Counted from the first letter of the stretch, positions 44,221-56,030 are shown. The stretch: DNA of 64,000 bases from Thunnus maccoyii (GCF_910596095.1 NC_056536.1:32000956-32064955); one strand, 5' to 3'. The notes: a model not told the origin generated them from the sequence alone. Program-made: numbers and translations.

Positions 44221-46995
44221 ATGAGGCGTGCTGCAGCTTTTCTGGCGTTGCTGCTCTGTCTGTACTGGACGAGGGCTCAGGGTGAGAGTGGAGGGGTGAC
44301 AGAGAATGATGTCACTCAGACTGAGGTTCAGTCTGAGATCCTGGGTGTCAAAGCAACCAGTGATCAGACTAACATCACTCCTGATATCTGGGCTGAGCTG
44401 AAGGAGCTGAGAGACATGGTGATCCAACACAGTCTGGAACTGAGGAAGCTGGAGCAAGAGAATACAGGTTCATTCATATAATGTTAAACAGATTCATGCA
44501 ATGTTCACATATTCGTTACTTTTAGGACTAATTTACTGTTTTTATCCCAGCCATACAGGCCAGACTGACAGACAGTGAAATCAAGAATGCAGGTAGATAT
44601 TTACATTTTATTAAATGATATATAATTCATTCATGTTTGTGATGCTTTTCCTGTCAAGCTGAAGAGTTAAATGTAACCAAATCTTTAAGGTGTTTACTGA
44701 GATTAATATCTAAGATTCAAAATGGACCTTTTGGTAAAAAAAACCCTTAATTGCATTCACAGTTTTGGAGGCCAGAATGACCGCCAGTGACAACAAAGTG
44801 GAGGAGCTCGAGAGAGAGAACACAGGTAAATAAGTAAAAATGACCTTTTATGTTAGAAAACATGTTGTTTTAAAGTCTATCAGATGTGAAGTCCAAAAGT
44901 GATGAAAGAAGGGTAAAAAGATCTATTTAGCAGATAAAAGTTCAACATATTGATAAAATTTTACATGTGGATGTTAATCTTAATTTATTTCCTCCTCTTA
45001 TGAAGGCACAGGTAGGCCTACATAGTAATCAAGGAAAAAAGTGAAAACTGCTCACCATTGTCCTACTTTACAGTAAGAGTTTTAAATGTGTTCACAGTGT
45101 TGGAGGCCAGAATGAACACCAGTGAAAATTTGGTGGAGGAGCTCCAGAGAGAGAACATAGGTAAGCTTAAAAAAATCAAAGTGTGAAAACAAACTTAGTA
45201 TATTATGTTAGCAATGAGAAAATATTTAGTGAGGTTAAAATGAGGGTAAGTTTCATTAATAATGTTTTGATGGGAAAAAATTAAACATCACAGAGCACAG
45301 ATAAGCTACAAAAATCAATAAAAAACAAAAATAGCATCGTATGATAGAAATATAAACATATTTAGTGAGAAAATGATCACAATAGAAGGTTCATAATTTA
45401 CCTTTTTGTGAAAAACGTTACAGTTTTGGAGGCCACAATAAACAGCAGGGAAAAGCTGGTTTTATTCATGCAATTATTACAAATTACAGATTGTCATGTC
45501 ATTTCATACTTGCTGTTGATTGACTGTAAATATTTCACTATTGTAACTAGAAATGTGTTCACAGACTTGAAGGCCAGATTGAACACTGGTGAAAATTTGG
45601 TGGAGGAGCTCCAGAGGGAGAACACCAGTAAGCTGCAAAACACACAGCTGTCAGTTTATTAGATACACATACTGGTATTTTAAGTTCCAGTTATGTATTT
45701 TACCTCCTTTACAATAAAAATGATGAATGTGTTCACAGTGTTGGAGGCCAGAATGAGCTCCAATGAAAACGAGGTGGAGGAGCTCAAGAGAGAGAATGCA
45801 GGTGAGCTGCTTATATCATTATTAAAAAGTCAAAATGTCATATTACAGTAGCAGTGAGAATGGCAACGGTAAATCGAGGGTCTTCCTCTGTGCAGCGGGA
45901 TGCAGAGTGACATGAATACAGTTATTAAATGAGGCAGAAGTGACATTTTGCATCTGTTATTGATGTGAGGAAAATATTCTCTCTATGTGTGTCTCCCACA
46001 TTCACACAGAACGACCAAAGGTGGCGTTTTCTGTCGGACTTACTGGACCAGTTGGACCCGTCAGTAATGACATCACACTTAAGTTCAGTAACATTTTCAC
46101 CAACATCGGCCAGGCTTATAACCCATCTACAGGTACGTACACCTCTTTCACCCACTCACACTGATTTTATTTGAATTATTACACATTCTTATAGATTTAT
46201 GATCCAACTTATCATTTTTTCTGGAATTTCCTTTTCATGCATAACTTTTATTGCATCCCTAGTTGTCCAAGTGTGGAATATCTCTCTTGAAATTGTCTCG
46301 CCATTTTTCCAATTTTGTCCTTTTTTGTATTTCTTGTCTTCTTGGTAGGATAGTTCTGGGTTGGAAGCTCTTATAAAGCTCTTTCAGATAAAGTATGTTA
46401 TACTGGGATGTACATGATGCCATTATGGTGAAGGGACTTTCTCTTTTACATAGTTTGCACATGTTTTAAAGTATTATGTAGCTATTTGTATTCTATTTGG
46501 CAGTCGTTTTTTATTCTAATGGGTTCTTCTGTGAAAGCTTTGATAGTTCTCACTTGTATTTGGTTTGGTTTGTGTTTTCACTGAATTGACTCCTTGATTA
46601 GATTTCTAACACAGTCTAACATACACAGACTTGGCAACAAATTAGACTTAGACACACACGTATAAAGCCTGACAAAAGCAATTAAAAGACTGAATTCCTC
46701 CTTTGTTGCAGGTGTCTTTACAGCCCCAGTCAGAGGAGCCTATTACTTCAGATTCAGCGCATGGGAACTACGTGATACAAGTTTAGTAGGAATTAAACTG
46801 TATCACAATGACAAGTTAATGACTCTCTCTTATGAAAGAGTTGTTAGCCATGGTTATGTCACCATGTCTAATGCATTTGTTCTTCAACTGGAAAAGGGAG
46901 ATGTGATCTATCTGGTTCTCTGGTCAGGCTGCAGTGTTTATGATAATTCCAATAATCATAACACTTTTAGTGGATTCCTACTTTTTGCTATGTGA
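44221..46995 (+). CDS. Secreted C1q-domain protein with coiled-coil stalk, copy 1
   Basis: Exons in phase 1: 44221-44467, 44551-44592, 44763-44825, 45098-45160, 45565-45627, 45739-45801, 46010-46132 and 46712-46995 (TGA); 315 residues. A signal peptide (MRRAAAFLALLLCLYWTRAQ) is followed by a coiled coil (ELKELRDMVIQHSLELRKLE). Stalk exons follow, most 63 nt = 21 residues = three heptads (pattern VLEARM.....VEELQREN). Then comes the C1q domain: RPKVAFSVGLTG...FTNIGQAYNPSTG, FTAPVRGAYYFRF and FSGFLLFAM. There is no collagen region. Such teleost C1q-like proteins form secreted trimers and are often linked to innate immunity; the function of this one is unknown. One extra stalk exon at 45424 looks dead. 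Exon 1 uses a GTTCAT donor. Confidence 0.88.
46200..46660 (-). repeat. Intronic insertion shared by all three intact C1q genes
   Basis: The intron between the two C1q-domain exons carries the same sequence in copies 1, 2 and 3 (46250-46660, 52500-52910 and 60210-60620). Its - strand open frame (MCKLCKRESPFTIMASCTSQ...) looks like a retroposon fragment, but I cannot name it. It was present before the genes duplicated. Confidence 0.45.
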
Positions 46996-47210
46996 GATCT
47001 GCTGTAAAAACACCCACAGCTGATTGCATGAAGTCTCAACATTACAGTATTAAAAATATCAAATCCAAATAATCTGTTTGTGTGTATTTTTGTCTGATAC
47101 ATGAACACGACACAGGATTAAAATGTTCTCTACTGACAATATCAAACAACCTCTTCACAGTTTAAAAAACAAGTTACATTCTAGTGTTTGTTTATTAATT
47201 TTCTCCTCAG

Positions 47211-47450
47211 ATGCAGGTATCTTCACAGCCCGAGTCAGAGGAGCCTACTACTTCACATTCACCATGTGGGACAACCATACATCAGCGCTGATTGGTGTTT
47301 ATCTCTATCACAGTGACAAGAGAGTGATGTATATGACAGCGTCGGCTATGTCTTCACGTGATCTACATGACTCTCTGGTAAGACGACATTGTTGCAGATG
47401 AGAGCGACAATCATACCACCTTTGATGATTTTCTACTTTTCCCTCTGTGA
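47211..47450 (+). pseudogene. C1q terminal exon with internal deletion (cluster remnant)
   Basis: After acceptor ttttctcctcag the frame reads DAGIFTARVRGAYYFTFTMW...SALIGVYLYHSDKRVMYM, a second C1q subtype. At HDSL it loses the middle of the domain and goes to a stop; the domain end (ESDNHTTFDDFLLFPL) follows in another frame. It is about 45 nt shorter than the 284-nt intact exons. The same deletion is in the copy at 55257. Confidence 0.75.
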
Positions 47451-47459
47451 GTGCCCACA

Positions 47460-48000
47460 GTTAATATTACACAGTTTGTGTTAAAAAAAAATATGAACAT
47501 TCATAAAATCCAAATAACTTGTATGTGTTTTTTTCTGGTTACATGAATACGACTTTACAAGTCAGAGAATGATCTTGCCTAAAATATTTTAAAAAGCATT
47601 TGCAATTTTATAAACAAGTTAACTTTAACTTTCAATCCCATGTTAGTGAATGACCACATCTCCTACAGTGACACTCTGTGGATCCATCTATGCACCTTAG
47701 AGCTTTATATAGTGCAGTAGAGTCTTTACATATTTGGACAGTACATGTTTTTTCTTGTGTTGGCTTTGCTCTGCAGCAGTATTTGCAAAAAATACTTTAA
47801 AAACACACGTTAATACACATCAGATGAACCATGACCCAGTTGTAGCCCTTTACAACCTGAATCTGGGAAACAAACATACACACTTTTGAACATTCAAAGA
47901 TTGAAATTTCTCTTATTAACTGTTTAGTTCTCATGATCATTCAACATTAATGTACTGTAGTTTTTAAAGGATTCACTACAAATATCAGTTCAGTGTTCAA
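47460..48000. other. Spacer inside the C1q cluster, part of the 8-kb duplicated unit
   Basis: It is nearly identical to 55505-56030. No gene is present. Confidence 0.7.
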
Positions 48001-48083
48001 GGATCTTTGGTGTTGTTTTTATATTTGTTATCAGAGACACCTGTTTCATTCTCATACAGCAGTTCATTGACCTGTTTTATGTG

Positions 48084-48091
48084 TATATAAA
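48084..48091 (+). promoter_or_regulatory. TATA box of truncated C1q exon 1 copy
   Basis: TATATAAA lies in the same context as the intact genes, 70 bp before the ATG at 48154. Confidence 0.65.
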
Positions 48092-48153
48092 GACGGGAAC
48101 TGAGCGAGACGTGTCAGACTGCATCTTGCTGTCTAAAGAGGTGATATTTCACA

Positions 48154-48297
48154 ATGAGGCGTGCTGCAGCTTTTCTGGCGTTGCTGCTCTGTCTGTACTG
48201 GACGAGGGCTCAGGGTGAGAGTGGAGGGGTGACAGAGAATGATGTCACTCAACAGGGCTGTGCAGAGACCTTCAGAGGGGCAGTTGCTCAAAGTTAA
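48154..48297 (+). pseudogene. Truncated C1q exon 1: promoter, signal peptide and 47-codon ORF
   Basis: The first 33 codons equal exon 1 of the intact genes (MRRAAAFLALLLCLYWTRAQ, then GESGGVTENDVTQ). The sequence then switches to repeat-derived DNA (QGCAETFRGAVAQS) and stops. The promoter is intact and nearly identical to that of the working genes. A GT donor-like site (CTCAGG/gtgaga) within it could allow splicing onward. It is most likely a dead copy, though it could make a short secreted peptide. Confidence 0.6.
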
Positions 48298-49090
48298 GAT
48301 TGTAAAACACCACATACACCAACATCATTTATAACATAAGCTGTTGAACTATAGCAACTCATATTCAAGCAGAATGTAACATGGAATCTTACAGTAAACT
48401 GCATCATACTATATCATTGTCCCCCACCTGATGAAATCAAAGGTCCTGTAAAGACCAAGGTTTTATCATTTTAAGGGTTAATGAATGGCAGGATTAGCCA
48501 AAGGCTTCAAGTACTTTTGTCTGAAGGACTCAGTTTATAATGTTTGACTGAACAACATATAAAACAATTTGCTTTCAAAAACAAAAAACCCAGAGTGGTG
48601 AAAAGGCTGCTTCTTTAAAGACATTTAGCATAAACATATTGTTTCGAAACAAAGAATGCACTTTTGATATGATGACAATCTCTGATCCAGAGCATAACAT
48701 ATAGCTCTTCAAATCCCATAATTACACTGAAATTAAAAAACAAACAAACTACAAGACACACAACAACTGGGATGGAAAGGGGATAATCTTTAAAGAATAT
48801 AAAATACAGCTAAAAATAACAGAGGGGTAGAGTTCAAAAGTAGTGCAAGAGACAGTGAGACAAAACCAGCTGCTACAGTCTTATCTTAAAAGAAACTAAA
48901 CCGCAAAAATATATTTTTTTGTATCTCACCTATTTCAACCTTTTAACAGCTTGTGAAAACATCATGATAACAGAGTTGTTGTGTAGTGTTAGTACCTGTA
49001 TTAAATGATTATTTATTTAATTATACTATATTACTATATTATGTCCTTTAGTTTATATTCGGACAAAACTATTTAAGTATTTAAACTATA
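48298..49090. other. Repeat-derived sequence behind the truncated exon
   Basis: It shares blocks with 39513-39770 and is almost identical to 56325-57125. No gene is present. Confidence 0.6.
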
Positions 49091-49091
49091 T

Positions 49092-49475
49092 CAAGTGGAT
49101 ATCTGACACATTTACAGTCTTTTTAGCATCAAATTCCCTCTTTGTGTTTCCTCGGACAATGTTTCCCTGTTGAGCTGCAGGTGGAAGTATAGTAACAAAA
49201 AGAGGGACTTTGGCACTAAAAAGACTGTAACGTTGAAAGATGTCTACTTGATTTGACTCATTTGGACGCTGAAGCCTCATATTAGCTTCAGATAAACTTT
49301 TAAAGACATGTTTGCACAGAAGGAGGACTGTGGATTTTGTCCTCCATCACTTCCATTATAAGTGTATTTTGATATTCTAATGGTCAGTATGAACAGGAGG
49401 AATGATTATTAATGTTCATTTGGGCTCCTGACTGCTGTTTTAAGAGAGACTTGAAAGATTGTGAACCCGTCCTTT
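49092..49475. mobile_element. Foldback element part upstream of C1q-like gene 2
   Basis: It has the interior plus right arm of the foldback family: AGTGGATATCTGACACATTT to GTGAACCCGTCCTTTAA. The left arm is missing. It ends about 155 bp before the TATA box. Confidence 0.65.
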
Positions 49476-49629
49476 AATGTTGTTATATTGAAGGAAAGAA
49501 CATCATTCTAACTTGTTGTTTTCTTTAAACTCAGTCCAGTGTTCAAGGATCTTTGGTGTTATTTTTATATTTGTTATCAGAAACACCTGTTTCATTCTCA
49601 TACAGCAGTTCATTGACCTGTTTTATGTG

Positions 49630-49637
49630 TATATAAA
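49630..49637 (+). promoter_or_regulatory. TATA box of C1q-like gene 2
   Basis: TATATAAA lies 70 bp upstream of the ATG at 49700, in the conserved promoter block. Confidence 0.75.
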
Positions 49638-49699
49638 GACGAGAACTGAGCGAGACGTGTCAGACTGCATCTTGCTGTCTAAAGAGGTGATATTTCACA

Positions 49700-52600
49700 A
49701 TGAGGCGTGCTGCAGCTTTTGTGGCGTTGCTGCTCTGTCTGTACTGGACGACGGCTCAGGGTGAGAGTGGAGGGCTGACAGAGAATGATGTCACTCAGAC
49801 TGAGGTTCAGTCTGAGATCCTGGGTGTCAAAACAACCAGTGATCAGACTAACACCCCTGATATCTGGGCTGAGCTGAAGGAGCTGAGAGACATGGTGATC
49901 CAACACAGTGTGGAGCTGAGGAAGCTGGAGCAAGAGAATACAGGTTCATTCATATAATGTTAAACAGATTCATGCAATGTTCACATATTCATTACTTTTA
50001 AGACTAATTTACTGTTTTTATCCCAGCCATACAGGCCAGACTGACAGACAGTGAAAGAAAGAATGCAGGTAGATATTTACATTTTATTAAATGATATATA
50101 ATTCATTCATGTTTGTGATGCTTGTCCTGTCAAGCTGAAGAGTTAAATGTAACAAAATCTTTAAGGTGTTTACTGAGATTAATATCTAAGATTCAAAATG
50201 GACCTTTTGGTAAAAAAAAACCCTTAATTGCATTCACAGTTTTGGAGGCCAGAATGAACGCCAGTGACAACAAAGTGGAGGAGCTCGAGAGAGAGAACAC
50301 AGGTAAATAAGTAAAAATGACCTTTTATGTTAGAAAACATGTTGTTTTAAAGTCTATCAGATGTGAAGTCCAAAAGTGATGAAAGAAGGGTAAAAAGAAC
50401 TATTTAGCAGAAAAAAGTTCAACATATTGATAAAATTTTACATGTGGATGTTAATCTTAATTTATTTCCTCCTCTTATGAAGACACAGGTAGGCCTACAT
50501 AGCAATCAAGGAAAAAAGTGAAAACTGCTCACCATTGTCCTACTTTACAGTAAGAGTTTTAAATGTGTTCACAGTGTTGGAGGCCAGAATGAACACCAGT
50601 GAAAATTTGGTGGAGGAGCTCCAGAGAGAGAACATAGGTAAGCTTAAAAAAATCAAAGTGTGAAAACAAACTGAGTATATTATGTTAGAAATGAGAAAAT
50701 ACTTAGTGAGGTTAAAATGAGGGTAAGTTTCATTAATAATGTTTTGGTGGGGAAAAAATTAAACATCACAGAGCACAGATAAGATACAAAAATCAATAAA
50801 AAACAAAACTAGCATCATATGATAGAAATATAAACATATTTAGTGAGAAAATGATCACAATAGAAGGTTCATAATTAACCTTTTTGTGAAAAACGTTACA
50901 GTTTTGGAGACCACAATAAACAGCAGGGAAAAGCTGGTTTTATTCATGCAATTATTACAAATTACAGATTGTCATGTCATTTCATACTTGACTGTTGATC
51001 GACTGTAAATATTTCACTATTGTAACTAGAAATGTGTTCACAGATTTGAAGGCCAGATTGAACACCGGTGAAAAAATGGTGGAGGAGCTCCAGAGGGAGA
51101 ACACCGGTAAGCTGCAAAACACACAACTACCAGTTTATTAGATACACATACTGGTATTTCAAGAAGCTGGAGCAAGAGAATAAAGATTCATTCACATAGT
51201 GTTAAACAGATTCATGCAATGTTCACATATTCATTACTTTTAAGACTAATTTACTGTTTTTATCCCAGCCATACAGGCCAGACTGACAGACAGTGAAATC
51301 AAAAATGCAGTTAGATATTTACATTTTATTAAATGATATATAATTCATTCATGTTTGTGATGCTTGTCCTGTCAAGCTCAAGAGTTAAATGTAACAAAAT
51401 CTTTAAAGTGTTTACTGAGATTAATATCTAAGATTCAAAATGGACCTTTTGGTAAAAAAAACCCTTAATTGCATTCACAGTTTTGGAGGCCAGAATGAAC
51501 GCCAGTGACAACAAAGTGGAGGAGCTCGAGAGAGAGAACACAGGTAAATAAGTAAAAATGACCTTTTATGTTAGAAAACATGTTGTTTTAAAGTCTATCA
51601 GATGTGAAGTCCAAAAGTGATGAAAGAAGAGTAAAAAGATCTATTTAGCAGATAAAAGTTCAACATATTGACAAAATTTTACATGTGGATGTTAATCTTA
51701 ATTTATTTCCTCCTCTTATGAAGGCACAGGTAGGCCTACATAGTAATCAAGGAAAAAAGTGAAAACTGCTCACCATTGTCCTACTTTACAGTAAGAGTTT
51801 TAAATGTGTTCACAGTGTTGGAGGCCAGAATGAACACCAGTGAAAATTTGGTGGAGGAGCTCCAGAGAGAGAACACCAGTAAGCTGCAAAACACACAGCT
51901 GCCAGTTTATTAGATACACATACTGGTATTTTAAGTTCCAGTTATGTATTTTACCTCCTTTACAATAAAAATGATGAATGTGTTCACAGTGTTGGAGGTC
52001 AGAGTGAGCTCCAATGAAAATGAGGTGGAGGAGCTCCAGAGAGAGAATGCAGGTGAGCTGCTTATATCATGATTAAAAAGTCAAAATGTCATATTACAGT
52101 AGCAGTGAGAATGGCAACGGTAAATCGAGGGTCTTCCTCTGTGCAGCAGGATGCAGAGTGACATGAATACAGTTATTAAATGAGGCAGAAGTGACATTTT
52201 GCATCTGTTATTGATGTGAGAGGAAAATATTCTCTCTATGTGTGTCTCCCACATTCACACAGAACGACCAAAGGTGGCGTTTTCTGTCGGACTTACTGGA
52301 CCAGTTGGACCCTTCAATACTGACATCACACTTAAGTTCAGTAAGATTTTCACCAACATCGGCCAGGCTTATAACCCATCTACAGGTACGTACACCTCTC
52401 TCACCCACTCACACTGATTTTATTTGAATTATTACACAATCTTATAGATTTATGATCCAACTCATCATTTTTTGGGGAATTTTCTTTTCATGCATAACTT
52501 TTATTGCATCCCTAGTTGTCCAAGTGTGGAATATCTCTCTTTAAATTGTCTCGCCATTTTTCCAATTTTGTCCTTTTTTGTATTTCTTGTCTTCTTGGTA

Positions 52601-53248
52601 GGATAGTTCTGGGTTGGAAGCTCTTATAAAGCTCTTTCAGATAAAGTATGTTATACTGGGATGTACATGATGCCATTATGGTGAAGGGACTTTCTCTTTT
52701 ACATAGTTTGCACATGTTTTAAAGTATTATGTAGCTATTTGTATTCTATTTGGCAGTCGTTTTTTATTCTAATGGGTTCTTCTGTGAAAGCTTTGATAGT
52801 TCTCACTTGTATTTGGTTTGGTTTGTGTTTTCACTGAATTGACTCCTTGATTAGATTTCTAACACAGTCTAACATACACAGACTTGGCAACAAATTAGAC
52901 TTAGACACACACGTATAAAGCCTGACAAAAGCAATTAAAAGACTGAATTCCTCCTTTGTTGCAGGTGCCTTTACAGCCCCAGTCAGAGGAACCTACTACT
53001 TCAGATTCAACGCGTGGGAATCACGTGATACAAAGTTAGTAGGAATTAAACTGTATCACAATGACAAGCAAATTACTCTCTCTTATGATATAGTTGTTAA
53101 CAATGGTTATGCCACCGTGTCTAATGCATTTGTTCTTCAACTGGAAAAGGGAGATGTGATCTATCTGGTTCTCTGGTCAGGCTGCAGTGTTTATGATAAT
53201 GCCGATAATCATACCACTTTTAGTGGATTCCTACTTTTTGCTATGTGA
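49700..53248 (+). CDS. Secreted C1q-domain protein with coiled-coil stalk, copy 2
   Basis: Exons: 49700-49943, 50027-50068, 50240-50302, 50575-50637, 51044-51106, 51481-51543, 51816-51878, 51990-52052, 52263-52385 and 52965-53248; 356 residues, in frame throughout. The layout is that of copy 1 (signal peptide, coiled coil, 21-residue stalk cassettes, C1q domain ending NHTTFSGFLLFAM), but the stalk is longer by two cassettes because a block of about 1.2 kb duplicated inside the gene. The duplicated 42-nt exon at 51269-51310 has lost its donor (gt to tt) and should be skipped; the 63-nt cassettes keep theirs. The remnant cassette at about 50903 looks dead, as in copy 1. Confidence 0.87.
51160..51430 (+). 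pseudogene. Dead stalk exons inside C1q-like gene 2 (internal duplication)
   Basis: AAGAAGCTGGAGCAAGAGAA (51162) copies the end of exon 1, and 51269-51310 copies the 42-nt exon 2. Both sit in what is now an intron. The exon-2 copy has a good acceptor (tatcccag) but a ttagat donor. The same arrangement occurs at 59200-59400 in gene 3, so the internal duplication is older than the split of the two genes. Confidence 0.75.
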
Positions 53249-53795
53249 GTTCTGTTATAAAAACACCCACAGTTGATTGCATGAAGTCTCAACATTACAC
53301 TATTAAAAATATCAAATCCAAATAATCTGTTTGTGTGTATTTTTGTCTGATACATGAACACGACACAAGATGAAAATGTTCTCTACTGACAAGATCAAAC
53401 AACCTCTCCACAGTTTAAAAAACAAGTTACATTCTAGTGTTTGTTTATTTTTTAGGAAACGAAAACCCCAAAAAACTAAGACAAACCCATCCAGCAAAAC
53501 TTGCTTGAAATGCATCCAAACCCCTCTGCTTATTTATTTTTATTTCCTTAAAAAAATGATTCTATCTTTTCTTCATACGCTGTCCCCTGTTACCTATCTG
53601 TGTCCTTTTATGTTTTGTAAACCAATATCATCTCCTGTTGCCTCTGTATTAGTTAGTATGTCCATATTGTCTATATATGTATGCACTTATCAGTGAATTA
53701 AAAAAAAATCATTCTGGTGTTAATGGATATGAAGAGGATGTCACATATAATTAAAATAATTTCACAAAGCATTTTGAAGAAAAATGCTTTTACAC
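53249..53795. other. 3' flank of C1q-like gene 2
   Basis: It matches the 3' flanks of copies 1 and 3 for about 200 bp (to TTCTAGTGTTTGTTTATT) and is then unique and AT-rich. No gene is present. Confidence 0.5.
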
Positions 53796-53796
53796 A

Positions 53797-54290
53797 ACTC
53801 CTGTAGTAGCACGACAGTATTCTATGACTCCATATACAACTGTTTTATGAAGAGAGAACAAAGCAAGAATATCCTTGTATCTTTGTATCCTTGCAAATGT
53901 CATTTTGATAAGACAGCAGCATCCAAATGACGACCCTTATGGTCATGACTGATCATGATCAGTTATTAAAGAACCACAAGTCAGTTTCAGTAAATTAAAA
54001 GCAGTGTGACCAACTCTGCTGGTCTGAAGGAACAAATGACAGCCTTACTTTTGCACTCATACTGGCTGCAGAGTAGAGAGCGGTGTGGATGGTCACAGCA
54101 TAGAGGTACGGGTCACATGGAGAGTTGTCAGCAAGGTAGTGGACTCTCTGATTCTCCTGGGAGACGACGTCAGCTCTCCTACACACCACCAACCCCGGGA
54201 CGTACAGGCACACACACACTCCTGTAGTAGAGACAATATCCTATGACTCCATACACAACTGTTTTATGAGGAGAGAACACAGCAACCTTT
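53797..54290. repeat. Direct repeats of about 65 bp flanking a foreign segment
   Basis: CCTGTAGTAGCACGACAGTA plus CTATGACTCCATATACAACT (from 53801) recurs as CCTGTAGTAGAGACAATATC plus CTATGACTCCATACACAACT (from 54221). About 360 bp lies between the two, including the PLAT-like exon relic. Confidence 0.7.
54049..54221 (-). pseudogene. Isolated polycystin-1-like exon (end of a membrane segment and start of a PLAT domain)
   Basis: The - strand frame reads CLYVPGLVVCRRADVV, then LADNSPCDPYLYAVTIHTAL and SAASMSAK. This resembles the stretch in PKD1-like proteins where a transmembrane helix leads into the PLAT/LH2 domain (usual form DN....YLY.VT.HTG....A..SAKV). It has an acceptor (tactacag) and a donor (AAA/gtaagg), and the 173-nt exon is open. 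No partner exons are visible nearby, so it is probably a gene fragment moved here. The assignment is from memory of the motif only. Confidence 0.5.
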
Positions 54291-54308
54291 TTGTGAAAAA
54301 CGTTACAG

Positions 54309-55496
54309 TTTTAGAGGCCAGAATAAACACGAGTGAGAATGTGGTCATGGAGCTCAAGAGAGACATCACGGTCAAGCTACAAAAACATCATTAGAAAATA
54401 AAAATAAAAATTGCAAAATATGATGTACAAAAGTAATTGGAAAGCAGTCAAAACATTTAACAGAAATGTAACATCTGGGGTTGTTAATCAACTAATCTAT
54501 TTAACCTATTAATTTTTCTCCTCTATCGCAGGTCTTTTGGTCAAAGTAACAACAACTGACAATAAGAATACAGGTAGGCCTACATAGTAACCAAGACAAA
54601 ATGTGAAAACTGCTAACCATAATCCTATTTTACAATAAAAGTGATAAATGTGTTAAGAGTGTTGGAGGCCAGAATGAGCTCCAGTGAGCTCCAGGTGGAA
54701 GAGCTCAAGAGTGAGAATTCGGCTAAAACTAACTAACTATATAAATAACCATAAGTAAAAAGTTAAAAAGTGATGAAAGAGGAGTAAAAGTGTCTATTTA
54801 GCAGAAAAGAGTTCAACATATTGATCAGATTTTACATGTGGATGTTAATCTTAATTTATGTCCTCCTCTAATGCAGAGTAACAGGAACAGAAAATAAGAG
54901 CACAGGTAGACCTACATAGTAATCAAGGAAAAATATGAAAACTGCTAAACATAGTTTATTTATTTAAATATTTTACAAACAAAAGATGCAGTTATATTTC
55001 TCAGAGACTCAGTGATGTTTTCAGTATGCACGTCTCCCACGTTCACACAGACCGACCAAAGGTGGCGTTTTCAGTTGGTCTTACTGACGCAGGACATGTT
55101 GGACCCTTCAGTGCTGAAATCACACTACAGTTCAGTGAAGTCTTTACCAATATCGGCCAGGCCTACAACCCAACAACAGGTATTCAGCTCTTTTATATTC
55201 AGTTTTCAGTACTGATGTAGGGAGAAGTTCTGACCCCTCGCTGATTTTCTCCTCAGATGCAGGTATCTTCACAGCCCGAGTCAGAGGAGCCTACTACTTC
55301 ACATTCACCATGTGGGACAACCATACATCAGCGCTGATTGGTGTTTATCTCTATCACAGTGACAAGAGAGTGATGTATATGACAGCGTCGGCTATGTCTC
55401 CACGTGATCTACATGACTCTCTGGTAAGACGACATTGTTGCAGATGAGAGCGACAATCACACCACCTTTGATGATTTTCTACTTTTCCCTCTGTGA
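54309..55496 (+). pseudogene. Broken C1q-family gene of a second subtype
   Basis: There is no signal-peptide exon. Stalk cassettes are at 54309-54371 (VLEARINTSENVVMELKRDI; donor lost), 54532-54573 (42 nt, GLLVKVTTTDNKNT; intact sites), 54660-54722 (VLEARMSSSELQVEELKSEN; donor lost) and a shortened one near 54880-54906. The first C1q exon, 55051-55179 (DRPKVAFSVGLTDAGHVGPF...FTNIGQAYNPTTG), is intact at 129 nt. The last, 55257-55496 (DAGIFTARVRGAYYFTFTMW...), carries the internal deletion shared with 47211-47450. It is a host gene that has decayed; the missing start, lost donors and deletion make a functional product unlikely. Confidence 0.75.
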
Positions 55497-55504
55497 GTGC
55501 CCAC

Positions 55505-56030
55505 AGTTGATATTACACAGTTTGTGTTAAAAAAATCCAAATAACTTGTATGTGTTTTTTTCTGGTTACATGAATACGACTTTACAAGTCAGAGAATGAT
55601 CTTGCCTAAAATATTTTAAAAAGCATTTGCAATTTTATAAACAAGTTAACTTTAACTTTCAATCCCATGTTAGTGAATGACCACATCTCCTACAGTGACA
55701 CTCTGTGGATCCATCTATGCACCTTAGAGCTTTATATAGTGCAGTACAGTCTTTACATATTTGGACAGTACATGTTTTTTCTTGTGTTGGCTTTGCTCTG
55801 CAGCAGTATTTGCAAAAAATACTTTAAAAACACACGTTAATACACATCAGATGAACCATGACCCAGTTGTAGCCCTTTACAACCTGAATCTGGGAAACAA
55901 ACATACACACTTTTGAACATTCAAAGATTGAAATTTCTCTTATTAACTGTTTAGTTCTCATGATCATTCAACATTAATGTACTGTAGTTTTTAAAGGATT
56001 CACTAGAAATATCAGTTCAGTGTTCAAGGA
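55505..56030. other. Spacer inside the C1q cluster, second copy of the 8-kb unit
   Basis: It is almost identical to 47460-48000. Confidence 0.7.

Noticed and set aside
45424-45458. Extra stalk exon VLEATINSREKL in C1q-like gene 1 (also about 50903 and 58942)
   Set aside because: It has a good acceptor but no phase-1 donor. The only GT nearby gives the wrong phase, and the other exons join in frame without it.
46259-46462. 67-codon - strand frame repeated in three C1q introns
   Set aside because: It is conserved only because the introns were duplicated with the genes. It may be a retroposon fragment; it is listed as a repeat and not as a gene.
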